NCBI GenBank assembly: GCA_009698575.1
Contig: WLPX01000001.1
Span: forward strand, 252,924-316,923
Origin: Actinomycetota bacterium
GTDB lineage: Bacteria > Actinomycetota > Actinomycetes > S36-B12 > UBA5976
Length of the DNA: 64,000 bases
Reading direction: 5' to 3'
A program made the translations under genes and the position numbers. The notes under the pieces were generated by a model that had not been told where the DNA came from, searched no databases, and saw only the letters and a program-made list of their open reading frames with translations. Below are positions 7,727-15,082 of this stretch, piece by piece. Positions within the stretch are counted from its first letter, which is position 1; each line of letters begins with the position of its first letter.

Positions 7727-8704
7727 CTATTCAACAATCACTGTTTGGCTGGCTGAAACTGTGCCAGCCGTTAGAACTACATCTGTTGGAACTGAACGCT
7801 TAATAACAGCCAGGGCTAATGGACCACTTTCGTAATCTTGAGTTACCGAAGTAACACGGCCGACTGCTTTGCCATCCCAAAGAACAGCGTCCCCAATCAA
7901 TGGAAGTTCATTCGTTGAACCGTCTAATTCCAGTTGCACTATGCGACGCGGTGGTTTACCTAAGTTGTAAACCCGAGCCACTGTTTCTTGGCCACGGTAG
8001 CAGCCCTTATTTAAATGCACTGAGGATGCGATTAAGCCAAGCTCATGCGGAATCGTTTTGTGATCTGTTTCAAAATTTAATCTTGGGACACCGGCGCGAA
8101 TTCGATGCGCCTCCCAAGCCCAAATACCGACAGGTACATCTTGGGCGAGAACTTCTGCTAACTCGGCGCGCGGCACAAATAACTCACTGATTTTCCAATC
8201 AGCTGGACGTTGCGCCACATATTTATCAGTAACTGCAGAGCCGACAACAAAAGCATCTGAGGAATGCCAAACCGGATACTTATCGGATGCAATCCAACCT
8301 GGCGCTCCCACAATGGCGTAATCAGAACTTACGTCAGTGATTTCCACCCGCAACATGAATTTCATGGATTCTAAATAAGTCATCAAGTCATTTACAGTTC
8401 CCGGTTCACAACTGATCCAGGTGGTTTCACCATCGTCAGTGACATGCATGTCGTGTTCAATGTGCCCGTGAGGCGACAAAATTAAAGATGTTAAATGCGC
8501 TTGTGGAGATTCAAAATCTTGCGTAGTTATGGAATGTAACCAAGACTTTCTATCAACACCGGAGACGGTAACAATTCCGTGATGGGATAAATCAACTCGG
8601 CCGCGACCTGCTACTAGCTCGCGCTGTTCCTTGAGTGGCTCCCCGTAATGCCATGGCACCGCAGCATCGATACTGGCTTCATCCATGTTAGGAATTGCGG
8701 TCAT
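7727..8704 (-). CDS. ygfZ: YgfZ/GcvT-domain folate-binding protein, Fe-S cluster maturation
   Basis: 325 aa from ATG 8704 (GAGAG upstream). The open frame reaches 8803, but that start would lie inside the fur gene. The KGCYRGQE motif near residue 225 is the YgfZ signature, with the regulatory Cys. YgfZ proteins use tetrahydrofolate to help assemble or repair certain Fe-S enzymes, related to the aminomethyltransferase fold without its full activity. It sits downstream of the fur and nitrobindin-like genes, an order common in actinobacteria. The ferredoxin island nearby is not obviously linked. Confidence 0.88.
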   Translation of the reverse strand: MTAIPNMDEASIDAAVPWHYGEPLKEQRELVAGRGRVDLSHHGIVTVSGVDRKSWLHSITTQDFESPQAHLTSLILSPHGHIEHDMHVTDDGETTWISCEPGTVNDLMTYLESMKFMLRVEITDVSSDYAIVGAPGWIASDKYPVWHSSDAFVVGSAVTDKYVAQRPADWKISELFVPRAELAEVLAQDVPVGIWAWEAHRIRAGVPRLNFETDHKTIPHELGLIASSVHLNKGCYRGQETVARVYNLGKPPRRIVQLELDGSTNELPLIGDAVLWDGKAVGRVTSVTQDYESGPLALAVIKRSVPTDVVLTAGTVSASQTVIVE

Positions 8705-8766
8705 AAGTACATTCTCTCGCAGATACTGGCAACTAAATACCTGTGATTGCTCAGAACTAATGCAAT

Positions 8767-9195
8767 TTAAAGCAGTTTCTGGCGATCCATGCAGGTTGTG
8801 CACTGGCCGTGAACTGAAACATGGGCAACGTCGGTTTCAAATCCCGCCTTTTCACGAAGCATCTGCACGAATAGTTCTGCGGCATCAGCTGGGATTGACG
8901 TGACAGATTGGCAAGTGTCACAGACCAGATGGATGTGAGCGTCAGTATCAACTGAATGATACGTCGGAGCGCCATGCCCGATGTGGGCATGAGTTACTAA
9001 GCCAACTTGTTCTAGAACTTCTAAAGTTCGATAGATCGTTGAAAGGTTCACGGCTGCAGCAGTTTTTTGAACTTCCGCCAATAATTCTTCTGGAGTGGCG
9101 TGAGCTAGCGTATTTACAGCCTCAAGAACTAGCTGGCGCTGTGGCGTAATTCGGTAACCCTGTTCGCGTAAAACGTCATCCCACTGATTACTCAT
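8767..9195 (-). CDS. Fur-family metalloregulator (FurB/Zur-like)
   Basis: 142 aa: N-terminal winged helix (TPQRQLVLEAV, STIYRTLEVLEQVGLV), then a C-terminal dimerisation domain with a metal-binding HIHLVCDTC segment and a second CxxC in QCTTC, the structural zinc site. Spacing resembles actinobacterial FurB/Zur more than catalase-linked FurA; the sensed metal cannot be settled by eye. ATG overlaps the stop of the nitrobindin-like gene (ATGA), so they are co-translated. Confidence 0.88.
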   Translation of the reverse strand: MSNQWDDVLREQGYRITPQRQLVLEAVNTLAHATPEELLAEVQKTAAAVNLSTIYRTLEVLEQVGLVTHAHIGHGAPTYHSVDTDAHIHLVCDTCQSVTSIPADAAELFVQMLREKAGFETDVAHVSVHGQCTTCMDRQKLL

Positions 9196-9716
9196 GGCGC
9201 AGTTGCCTTCGTTAGGTGGAATGAGGCATGTGACTTCATAGTCTGCCCTTCGGCCGCCATGTCATAAACCCAACCGATGTTGCCATCTACTAGGCCATAA
9301 ATTCGTTCACCCGAGTCAACTTGTTTAGCTGAAGCAGTTCGCAAAATCGCATCTGTCTTTAACTCAACCCGCGCGCCAGTGATCTGGGCATTTTCTAAAC
9401 CAGTAATCGTAACTTTGCCAAACCAAGATTCTAAGAATCCCGTTGGATGCGCCAGCAGAAATTCAACTTCGTTGTTAGGTCGTGGGCGCCAAAATCCACT
9501 TTCTAATGCAAGTGGCCGAACTCGCTCGCCTTCATCATCCAACTCCCAAGTGCGAGACCAGTGAATCAAAAATGGTCGGCCGTCCGAGTGAATGCTTAGT
9601 TCCTGGCCCACTTGAATATCAGATTCCATACTTGGATATCCAACAACGCCTACGCCTACCCAGGTGCCGACCAGCCAGGACAATGGCGCTAAATCAGGAT
9701 GGAGTTTCGTAGTCAC
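9192..9716 (-). CDS. Nitrobindin-like haem-binding beta-barrel protein (FABP/THAP4 family)
   Basis: 174-aa single-domain protein. The N-terminal LVGTWVGVGVVGYPS loop is the nitrobindin signature (GxWxGxGxGxYP), and the C-terminal segment with His near MKSHASFHL supplies the expected haem ligand. Family members bind ferric haem and scavenge or isomerise peroxynitrite. GTG start at 9716 overlaps the stop of the small upstream ORF, giving one unit with the peptide gene, fur and ygfZ. Confidence 0.85.
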   Translation of the reverse strand: MTTKLHPDLAPLSWLVGTWVGVGVVGYPSMESDIQVGQELSIHSDGRPFLIHWSRTWELDDEGERVRPLALESGFWRPRPNNEVEFLLAHPTGFLESWFGKVTITGLENAQITGARVELKTDAILRTASAKQVDSGERIYGLVDGNIGWVYDMAAEGQTMKSHASFHLTKATAP

Positions 9717-9814
9717 GCTTGGCCCTTGAAAAGTTTGTAAACCATGTAGCTGGCATAGCCCGTTATGGACAAGGACGACACAACTAACAACCCGGTGTAA
9801 AACGTCTCAGCCAT
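9713..9814 (-). CDS. 33-aa single-pass membrane microprotein, unrecognised
   Basis: A short frame with ATG at 9814 and TGA at 9713-9715; the stop overlaps the GTG start of the next gene, a coupling typical of real genes. The peptide is a hydrophobic helix (about residues 7-28) flanked by acidic MAETF at the N-terminus and Lys at the C-terminus (YKLFKGQA), a membrane topology with the tail in the cytosol. I do not recognise a family. The case rests on position, coupling and composition. It may anchor or regulate the haem-protein operon, which is inference. Confidence 0.6.
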   Translation of the reverse strand: MAETFYTGLLVVSSLSITGYASYMVYKLFKGQA

Positions 9815-9875
9815 GTCTCCAAGTCTATCTGGCAAGTATTCTCGAACTAGCAACTAAGCCGACGGAAGAGGACTT

Positions 9876-10307
9876 ATGGAAAGCGCAAAAGTAAAAGAGA
9901 TTTTGCAATCGGCTAAAACTGTCGCAGTAATCGGCGTCTCCGGAAAGCCCGATCGCGCTAGCCATCAGGTTGCTGCCTATTTGATCGAACAAACACATTT
10001 TGATGTCTACCTAATTAATCCAGCGACAACTGAAGAGATCCTTGGCCAACAGGTTTATAAGTCATTGGCAGAGTTGCCGATAGTTCCCGACATCGTGAAT
10101 GTCTTTAGAAAAGGCGAAGATATGCCTGGGGTATTTGCAAAGGAATTCCCAGCAATTGAAAATCAAGCAGCTGGAAAAACTTGGTGGATGCAACTTGGGA
10201 TTGAGAATCAAGACGTTGCCAAACTTGCAAGTGATGCTGGCATGCAAGTTGTCATGAATCGATGTATCAAAGTTGATTACCAGAATTTTATTGCGGAAGG
10301 CAAGTAG
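9876..10307 (+). CDS. CoA-binding domain protein (YccU family)
   Basis: 143 aa made of one Rossmann-type CoA-binding domain. Features: TVAVIGVSGKPDRASHQVA at the N-terminus, the INPATTEEILGQ turn, and PDIVNVFRK; these are the standard YccU/CoA_binding motifs. Function is not established, though succinyl-CoA synthetase-like CoA binding is predicted. The downstream cysteine-containing segment (MNRCIKVDY) matches the usual family C-terminus. Monocistronic, ending at a terminator shared with DUF1416. Confidence 0.85.
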   Translation: MESAKVKEILQSAKTVAVIGVSGKPDRASHQVAAYLIEQTHFDVYLINPATTEEILGQQVYKSLAELPIVPDIVNVFRKGEDMPGVFAKEFPAIENQAAGKTWWMQLGIENQDVAKLASDAGMQVVMNRCIKVDYQNFIAEGK

Positions 10308-10319
10308 AGAATTCAAGCG

Positions 10320-10354
10320 AAACGGCTGGCTTCCCGAAGGAAACCAGCCGTTTT
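10320..10354. terminator. Bidirectional intrinsic terminator
   Basis: AAACGGCTGG and CCAGCCGTTT form a 10-bp stem around a 14-nt loop, followed by T on one strand and preceded by A on the other. It lies between the convergent CoA-binding and DUF1416 genes and can serve both. Confidence 0.85.
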
Positions 10355-10361
10355 GTTGTGC

Positions 10362-10664
10362 TTAAGCTAATTGGATATTTATATCGACAATCTTTCCCAA
10401 TTCGGCAGTTGTAGGTGTTCGCTTAGTCGCGCTAGGTACCAAAGTAACTATGGTCCAATCTCCAGCCGCAGCGAAAAATCTAAATTCACCAAGCTTTGAA
10501 ACTGGCATCTCTGCCACAAACTCGTCATTGCGATCCAATAACCTCACGTAACCAAGGTTTGCGGGCGCTGCGCCAACAGTAACTACGCCTTGAATAACTG
10601 CCTGAGTTGCAATATCAATGTTGTCCAGAGATACGCCACCGACTACAGCGCCGCAAGCACTCAT
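10362..10664 (-). CDS. DUF1416 (SseC-like) protein
   Basis: 100-aa beta-sandwich-type protein. The block YVRLLDRNDEFVAEM followed by GEFRFFAAAGDWT is characteristic of SseC/DUF1416, a conserved actinobacterial companion of thiosulfate sulfurtransferase (Rv0814c next to CysA2 in M. tuberculosis). Biochemical role unknown; a contribution to sulfur transfer is assumed from linkage. ATG overlaps the sulfurtransferase stop by 4 nt (10661-10664). Confidence 0.9.
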   Translation of the reverse strand: MSACGAVVGGVSLDNIDIATQAVIQGVVTVGAAPANLGYVRLLDRNDEFVAEMPVSKLGEFRFFAAAGDWTIVTLVPSATKRTPTTAELGKIVDINIQLA

Positions 10665-11506
10665 GCTGAACCTGGCTCGTCTCCGACAGCTACTGGAACA
10701 CCAACAAGTGATCCGTATTCTGTCCAGGAACCGTCATAGTTACGAACGTTCTTAACGCCCAACAGCTCGTGCAATACGAACCAGGAATGTGCTGAACGCT
10801 CACCAATCCGGCAATAAGCAACGGTGTCTTTCTTTAAGTCCACGCCTGCGCCTTCGTAGAGAGATGTCAATTCATCAATTGACTTAAATGAGCCATCTTC
10901 GTTAGCAGCTTTACTCCATGGAATGTTTGCAGCAGTTGGAATGTGTCCACCGATGCGAGCGGCTTCTTGTGGCAAATGTGCTGGAGCTAGTAAGCGACCG
11001 GCGTACTCATCCGGGCTACGCACATCAACTAGATTCTGCACTCCAATTGCCTTAAGTACATCTTCACGGAAAGCGCGAATCGATAGGTCCTGATCCTTGG
11101 CAACGTATTTAGTTAATGCACGAGTTGAAGCGGCGCTAACTAGTTCACGACCATCTAGTTCCCACTTTTTGCGACCACCATCAAGTAAGCGAACATCGCC
11201 ATGACCATAGAGCTTGAAGTACCAGTACGCATAAGCAGCAAACCAATTGTTGTTCCCGCCGTAAAGCACCACAGTGTCGTCATTTGAAACACCCTTAGCA
11301 CTCAACAAAGCTTCAAACTGTTCCTTGTTTACAAAATCGCGACGGACTGGATCCTGCAGATCTGTTTTCCAGTTAAGTGCAATTGCGTTCTTGATGTGAT
11401 TGCCGGCATACGCTTCGGTGTCTTCATCAACTTCGATGAAAACTACTTTTGCATCATCAAGATGCGCCAGCGCCCATTCTGCGTCAACTAGTGCTTGGTT
11501 ACTCAT
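10661..11506 (-). CDS. Thiosulfate/mercaptopyruvate sulfurtransferase, two rhodanese domains
   Basis: 281 aa: an inactive N-terminal rhodanese domain (about 1-130) and an active C-terminal one (about 150-275), with catalytic Cys in YCRIGERS. That CRxGxR loop fits thiosulfate:cyanide-type sulfurtransferases, which move sulfane sulfur to thiol acceptors. Homologue of mycobacterial CysA2/SseA. Good SD (AAGGAG) before ATG 11506. Part of the leader-DUF4395-sulfurtransferase-DUF1416 operon, so probably controlled by cysteine supply through the leader at 12029-12109. Confidence 0.9.
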   Translation of the reverse strand: MSNQALVDAEWALAHLDDAKVVFIEVDEDTEAYAGNHIKNAIALNWKTDLQDPVRRDFVNKEQFEALLSAKGVSNDDTVVLYGGNNNWFAAYAYWYFKLYGHGDVRLLDGGRKKWELDGRELVSAASTRALTKYVAKDQDLSIRAFREDVLKAIGVQNLVDVRSPDEYAGRLLAPAHLPQEAARIGGHIPTAANIPWSKAANEDGSFKSIDELTSLYEGAGVDLKKDTVAYCRIGERSAHSWFVLHELLGVKNVRNYDGSWTEYGSLVGVPVAVGDEPGSA

Positions 11507-11537
11507 TTGTTTCTCCTTGTGTGTTCTTAAGTTTTTG

Positions 11538-11963
11538 TTATGAAAAAATTCGCTTGCCGATTAAGTACATTTCGCACCCAAGGCAAAAGTTAAATGCTGC
11601 GTTCAAAAAAGCAGCACCAAGTGCAAAGCCGACCGCAATTGTTGCGACCAAGTCAGCACCCGCGAGCAGTGCCACTAAGCCAACAATTGCAAAAAGGAAA
11701 CCTACTAGTTGGGCAAAACGTGGTGGCTCGACTGCTTCTAATTCAGTTGGCTTGCCAAGTTTTGGCGCTACTAGCTTGCGATACAAAATTCCGTATGGTT
11801 GAGCATGTAATCCAACAAATGCACCAAGTGCAAATACCACTGTTTGAATTCCTAACAACACTGTGGCAATGCTCGATGGGATCGTAAGCAATATAACTGC
11901 CAAAACAATAGTTGTAATAGCCGCTCCAAAGCGGGGGCCTCTTGGATCAATTTGCTTGCTCAT
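11538..11963 (-). CDS. DUF4395 membrane protein
   Basis: 141-aa integral membrane protein with about four helices (approx. residues 13-35, 37-52, 80-100, 103-122). It ends with FCLGCEMYLIGKRI, whose CxxC at a membrane face is the DUF4395 hallmark. Members occur beside thioredoxin and sulfurtransferase genes and may carry thiol redox equivalents or sulfur across the membrane, which is not proven. AAAAGGAA precedes ATG. First structural gene of the sulfur operon, about 65 bp after the leader peptide. Confidence 0.88.
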   Translation of the reverse strand: MSKQIDPRGPRFGAAITTIVLAVILLTIPSSIATVLLGIQTVVFALGAFVGLHAQPYGILYRKLVAPKLGKPTELEAVEPPRFAQLVGFLFAIVGLVALLAGADLVATIAVGFALGAAFLNAAFNFCLGCEMYLIGKRIFS

Positions 11964-12028
11964 CTAAATTCCTTTTGCAGTTTCGGTTGGCTTTGCTGAA
12001 TTAATGCAGGCCACTCGGGTCTGCGGAA

Positions 12029-12109
12029 TTAGCTGCACATACACATGTCAGAACCCAGCCGGCCGTAATCAACGACCCGACGCTTGGTAAGTACTTTTCC
12101 GCCTGACAT
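12029..12109 (-). CDS. Cys-rich leader peptide (26 aa), Ms5788A-like, candidate cysteine attenuator
   Basis: A 26-codon frame ahead of the DUF4395-sulfurtransferase operon. Residues 7-14 read LTKRRVVD, and the peptide ends MCMCS, with Cys codons at 23 and 25 just before TAA. In mycobacteria, Cys-rich leaders of the Ms5788A type precede the same operon and carry a similar LTKRRAVD core before terminal cysteines; ribosome stalling at the Cys codons relieves attenuation. Motif, operon and position all agree. AAGG lies 8 nt before the ATG, so translation may be leadered rather than leaderless. Confidence 0.75.
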   Translation of the reverse strand: MSGGKVLTKRRVVDYGRLGSDMCMCS

Positions 12110-12111
12110 GT
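12043..12111 (-). promoter_or_regulatory. Inverted repeat joining the leader start and its Cys codons (attenuator arm)
   Basis: On the transcribed strand ACATGTCAG at the leader ATG (12111-12103) is exactly complementary to CTGACATGT (12051-12043), which includes codons 21-23. The two 9-nt arms lie 51 nt apart. The pairing would hide the leader start and the Cys codons together and would be disrupted by a stalled ribosome. Direct observation; the regulatory reading is inference. Confidence 0.5.
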
Positions 12112-12145
12112 CCTCAACCTTAGGCCAGTTAAGCCACGGACAAAA

Positions 12146-12189
12146 CTTGAGATTTCTCTACTGCAAAACCTTCGCAGTAGTTTCTCAAG
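12146..12189. promoter_or_regulatory. Long imperfect hairpin between the divergent sulfur operon and thioredoxin gene
   Basis: CTTGAGA/TCTCAAG (7 bp) encloses CTACTGC/GCAGTAG (7 bp) with a 5/2 internal loop and a 9-nt apex. There is no U-tract, so it is not a classic terminator. It sits 57 bp before the thioredoxin start and 37 bp before the leader start. It could be a regulator site or an RNA element in the thioredoxin 5' UTR. Confidence 0.45.
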
Positions 12190-12246
12190 TTGGCGAATCT
12201 GGCCATTTCACCTAAGTTCAGAAGGGTTGATTTATAAGGAGTGGCA

Positions 12247-12675
12247 ATGAGTACCGGCGGTTACGTGTTACTTGCGGTACTTGCGCTCTCTGCCGGCTTT
12301 GGGATTTACCGGAAACTAAGTGATGGCAAACTTCGCGGCGAGATTGTCCCGCCACTTCAAGGCCTTACTGAGCACCTTCACTTGGATCATGATCATCCGC
12401 CGCAGGTAACATTTCTGCAGTTTTCATCCGAGTTCTGCCAACCCTGCCGTGTTACAACGCGAGTCCTGGATGAAGTAACAAATAGCTTTCCGGCAATCTG
12501 CCACATCGAACTCGATGTAGTTGAGCATTTAGATTTAGTTAAGACTTATGGAATTACTCGCACGCCGACTACTTTAATTATCGATAAAGCAGGCACTGTG
12601 CATTTTCGTGCAGTAGGCGTGCCAAAGGCTGCTGATTTAACTAATGCAGTGTCTGCATTAACAGAAGTCCCCTAA
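12247..12675 (+). CDS. Membrane-anchored thioredoxin-like protein
   Basis: 142 aa from ATG 12247 (AAGGAG six bases upstream; an in-frame GTG at 12241 is alternative). One N-terminal membrane helix (about residues 5-20), then a thioredoxin fold with active-site CQPC in EFCQPCRVTT and the cis-Pro loop TRTPTTLII. It probably reduces or transfers thiols at the membrane. In mycobacteria a thioredoxin (ThiX) also sits at this locus, linking it to the divergent sulfurtransferase operon. Confidence 0.86.
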   Translation: MSTGGYVLLAVLALSAGFGIYRKLSDGKLRGEIVPPLQGLTEHLHLDHDHPPQVTFLQFSSEFCQPCRVTTRVLDEVTNSFPAICHIELDVVEHLDLVKTYGITRTPTTLIIDKAGTVHFRAVGVPKAADLTNAVSALTEVP

Positions 12676-12756
12676 ACCCTTAGAAATCCTGCCCCCATTT
12701 CGGGCTCCAAGTTCTGCTCTAGACTTAAGGCATAACCAGGAACGGCAGGTGAAGTC

Positions 12757-13458
12757 ATGGCTCAGATCCTTTTGCTAACCCGTGCCCTCACCCCTTCAAA
12801 TGCAGTATTGCCAGGGCTGGAACTACTAAGCCATCACATTAAAGTGATGTCCCCTGAGCCAACGGCGCTAATCACTGCACCTGAAGTTGACGTCATTTTG
12901 ATCGATGGTCGCACTGATTTACCAGCAGTTCGAAGCTTGTGTCGCTTGATGGAAACAACTGGAAACACTTCGCCAATAATTTTGATTACTACTGAGGGTG
13001 GCCTAGCTGCAGTTACGCACGAGTGGGGGCTAACTGACGTACTACTTGTTGATGCCAGCCCAGCTGAAATCGAAGTGCGAATTAGATTGGCCACAACTAG
13101 TAAGGCTGTAACGGCACAAACAGATGTCGAGATTCGCGCTGGCGAACTTCATATTGACGAAGCGACCTACACTGCCAAGCTTCGCGGCCGTGCGCTTGAT
13201 CTAACTTTCAAAGAATTCGAACTACTTAAGTTCTTGGCGCAACATCCAGGTCGAGTATTTTCTCGGGACCAGTTGCTAAGTGAAGTTTGGGGATTTGATT
13301 ATTTTGGTGGCACTAGAACAGTTGATGTTCATGTGCGACGTCTGCGCGCAAAGCTCGGTCCCGAAAATGAAAACCTAATTGGCACTGTCAGAAATGTTGG
13401 ATACCGATACGTCACTTCACCCGTTACCGATAGTGAATCCCACGAAGTTCTTGTTTAA
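12757..13458 (+). CDS. glnR: GlnR, OmpR-family orphan nitrogen regulator
   Basis: 233 aa: a degenerate receiver domain (about 1-120, with [10 protein letters not shown] holding the conserved Asp) and a C-terminal OmpR winged helix (about 128-225: [20 protein letters not shown], then [10 protein letters not shown]). GlnR proteins act without a cognate kinase and activate nitrogen-assimilation genes. Identity rests on the atypical receiver and on adjacency to mshD, as in Rv0818/Rv0819. The mshD gene begins 3 nt after its stop. Confidence 0.85.
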   Translation: MAQILLLTRALTPSNAVLPGLELLSHHIKVMSPEPTALITAPEVDVILIDGRTDLPAVRSLCRLMETTGNTSPIILITTEGGLAAVTHEWGLTDVLLVDASPAEIEVRIRLATTSKAVTAQTDVEIRAGELHIDEATYTAKLRGRALDLTFKEFELLKFLAQHPGRVFSRDQLLSEVWGFDYFGGTRTVDVHVRRLRAKLGPENENLIGTVRNVGYRYVTSPVTDSESHEVLV

Positions 13459-13461
13459 TTC

Positions 13462-14394
13462 ATGTCGATAAATATCTCGGTACTCTCCCACTTAAGCGAC
13501 GCCCAGACTGAAGAAGTTACGCAACTTGCCTTTGCTGCTGCTGCAGTAGATGAGATGGCTCCCCTTTCTGAACATGTTTTGATTCACTTGCACCATGGCG
13601 GAGATGATGCCGATGAACATTTAATTGCCTCCAATGAAACCGGAAAAATCATTGGGTACTTGCATCTAGATCAAACAGATGTTGTTGCGGGCTCAGTTGT
13701 TGAAGTTGTGGTGCATCCAGATTTTCGCCGAAACGGTGTGGGCCGAGCTTTAGTTGAATCAGCGATGGCTAAATCAAATGATCCACGAATGCGGCTTTGG
13801 GCTCATGGTGAACTAACTAGTGCATATACCTTGGCTGCAAAACTAGGTTTTGCAAAAGCGCGCGAGCTGTGGCAAATGCGACGTTCGCTTTTTGCTCCGC
13901 TGCCTAAAGCAAGCGACAGCTTGGAGGTCAGCATTCGCGCTTTTCAACTCGGCCACGATGAATCCGAGTGGCTGGCATTAAACTCAAGAGTTTTTGCCGA
14001 CCATCCAGAGCAAGGCCGGATGTCCGAACAAGATCTGGCAATTCGTATGTCAGAGGCCTGGTTTGATCCGGCAGGATTTTTGATCGCAACGCGCAATGTC
14101 GGTGGCAAAGAAACCATAGTTGGCTATCACTGGACAAAAGTTCATGGTGGCGCTGGCGGACACGGTCACTCGGAAATTGGCGAAATTTATGTTCTGGGTA
14201 TTGCGCCCGAAGAACGTGGTTCTGGGCTTGCCAAACTACTTAGTATTCGCGGCCTAGAACACTTGCGCGGTCTTGGATTACCAGCAGCCATGCTTTATGT
14301 TGACGCAGACAATTCAGCCGCAATTGGTTTGTATGAATCCCTTGGCTTTGCGCACTGGGACACTGACGTGATGTTTAAACGAGCGCAGGCGTAA
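13462..14394 (+). CDS. mshD: Mycothiol synthase, tandem GNAT
   Basis: 310 aa with two GNAT domains. The first has VEVVVHPDFRRNGVGRALVESA (acetyl-CoA loop) at about 75-96; the second has IYVLGIAPEERGSGLAKLLS and ends YVDADNSAAIGLYESLGF. MshD acetylates Cys-GlcN-Ins in the last step of mycothiol synthesis, and the C-terminal domain is the catalytic one. mshA is in the same window at 59266. Transcribed with glnR; its 3' end overlaps the convergent S51-like gene by 20 bp. Confidence 0.92.
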   Translation: MSINISVLSHLSDAQTEEVTQLAFAAAAVDEMAPLSEHVLIHLHHGGDDADEHLIASNETGKIIGYLHLDQTDVVAGSVVEVVVHPDFRRNGVGRALVESAMAKSNDPRMRLWAHGELTSAYTLAAKLGFAKARELWQMRRSLFAPLPKASDSLEVSIRAFQLGHDESEWLALNSRVFADHPEQGRMSEQDLAIRMSEAWFDPAGFLIATRNVGGKETIVGYHWTKVHGGAGGHGHSEIGEIYVLGIAPEERGSGLAKLLSIRGLEHLRGLGLPAAMLYVDADNSAAIGLYESLGFAHWDTDVMFKRAQA

Positions 14395-15082
14395 TTAGTG
14401 TTTGACCAGCACTAAATTCTTTGCGGTGCCCATCTACAAATAACCACGCAGATTGACGCCCTTGAACTTCCCATTCGACCGGGCCACCAACAATGGCAGT
14501 GTCTTCATCAATTCCCACAACGCTTACGCCATCGGGGACTTTCATAAATCGAGTCATGAAGTCTGGAATACGAGCGAACATTTTGTCGAAGTGCGGCAGG
14601 ACTTGAATATGTGGCAGGAGTCCAAAGCCTCGGGTTGCAGTATGAGTTGGTAATCGAAGAGCTGGAATGTGATCTGCTAATGCCATCGCCCCGGCACTAC
14701 AACCAGCAAGAGCTGCGCCGTCACGCCAGGCAATTTCAATTTCTTTCCATAACAAAGTGTCACGGATTGTGTTTGCCAAGAAAGTCGGATTACCACCGGA
14801 TAAATAAATTAATCCAGCGCCTCGAACAAGTTCTGCAATCCGCGGATCTTCGGCGTCATTTCGATCATGGGCGATAACTGAGACCGCTTCCACGCCAATG
14901 CGATCAGCTTGAGACTTGCCCAACCTAATCCAGTGATGTAAAGATGACTCACCTTCGGGCGCAGCAGCCGTTGGAATCTGAACATATTTTGGATTTCTAC
15001 CGGCAATTAAATTGGCTTCAATTGTTTGCATAATTGGTAAATACTCACCCGAACCAACTAGCGCAATTGGACCAGGACTCAT
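14375..15082 (-). CDS. Peptidase S51/cyanophycinase-like type 1 glutamine amidotransferase-fold protein
   Basis: 235 aa from ATG 15082, which overlaps the upstream stop as ATGA; a longer frame to 15100 is less likely. N-terminal ALVGSGEYLP, a YLSGGNPTFL loop and the nucleophile elbow AGCSAGAMAL (Ser in GxSAGA) match peptidase E and cyanophycinase. These are serine peptidases of alpha/beta GATase-like fold, often acting on Asp-X bonds. Substrate unknown. It is paired with the related fused gene upstream, so the two probably act together. Confidence 0.75.
   Translation of the reverse strand: MSPGPIALVGSGEYLPIMQTIEANLIAGRNPKYVQIPTAAAPEGESSLHHWIRLGKSQADRIGVEAVSVIAHDRNDAEDPRIAELVRGAGLIYLSGGNPTFLANTIRDTLLWKEIEIAWRDGAALAGCSAGAMALADHIPALRLPTHTATRGFGLLPHIQVLPHFDKMFARIPDFMTRFMKVPDGVSVVGIDEDTAIVGGPVEWEVQGRQSAWLFVDGHRKEFSAGQTLITPALV

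Noticed and set aside
8705-8803. N-terminal extension of ygfZ
   Set aside because: Overlaps the end of fur and encodes residues unlike YgfZ; ATG 8704 has a suitable SD and family-like start.
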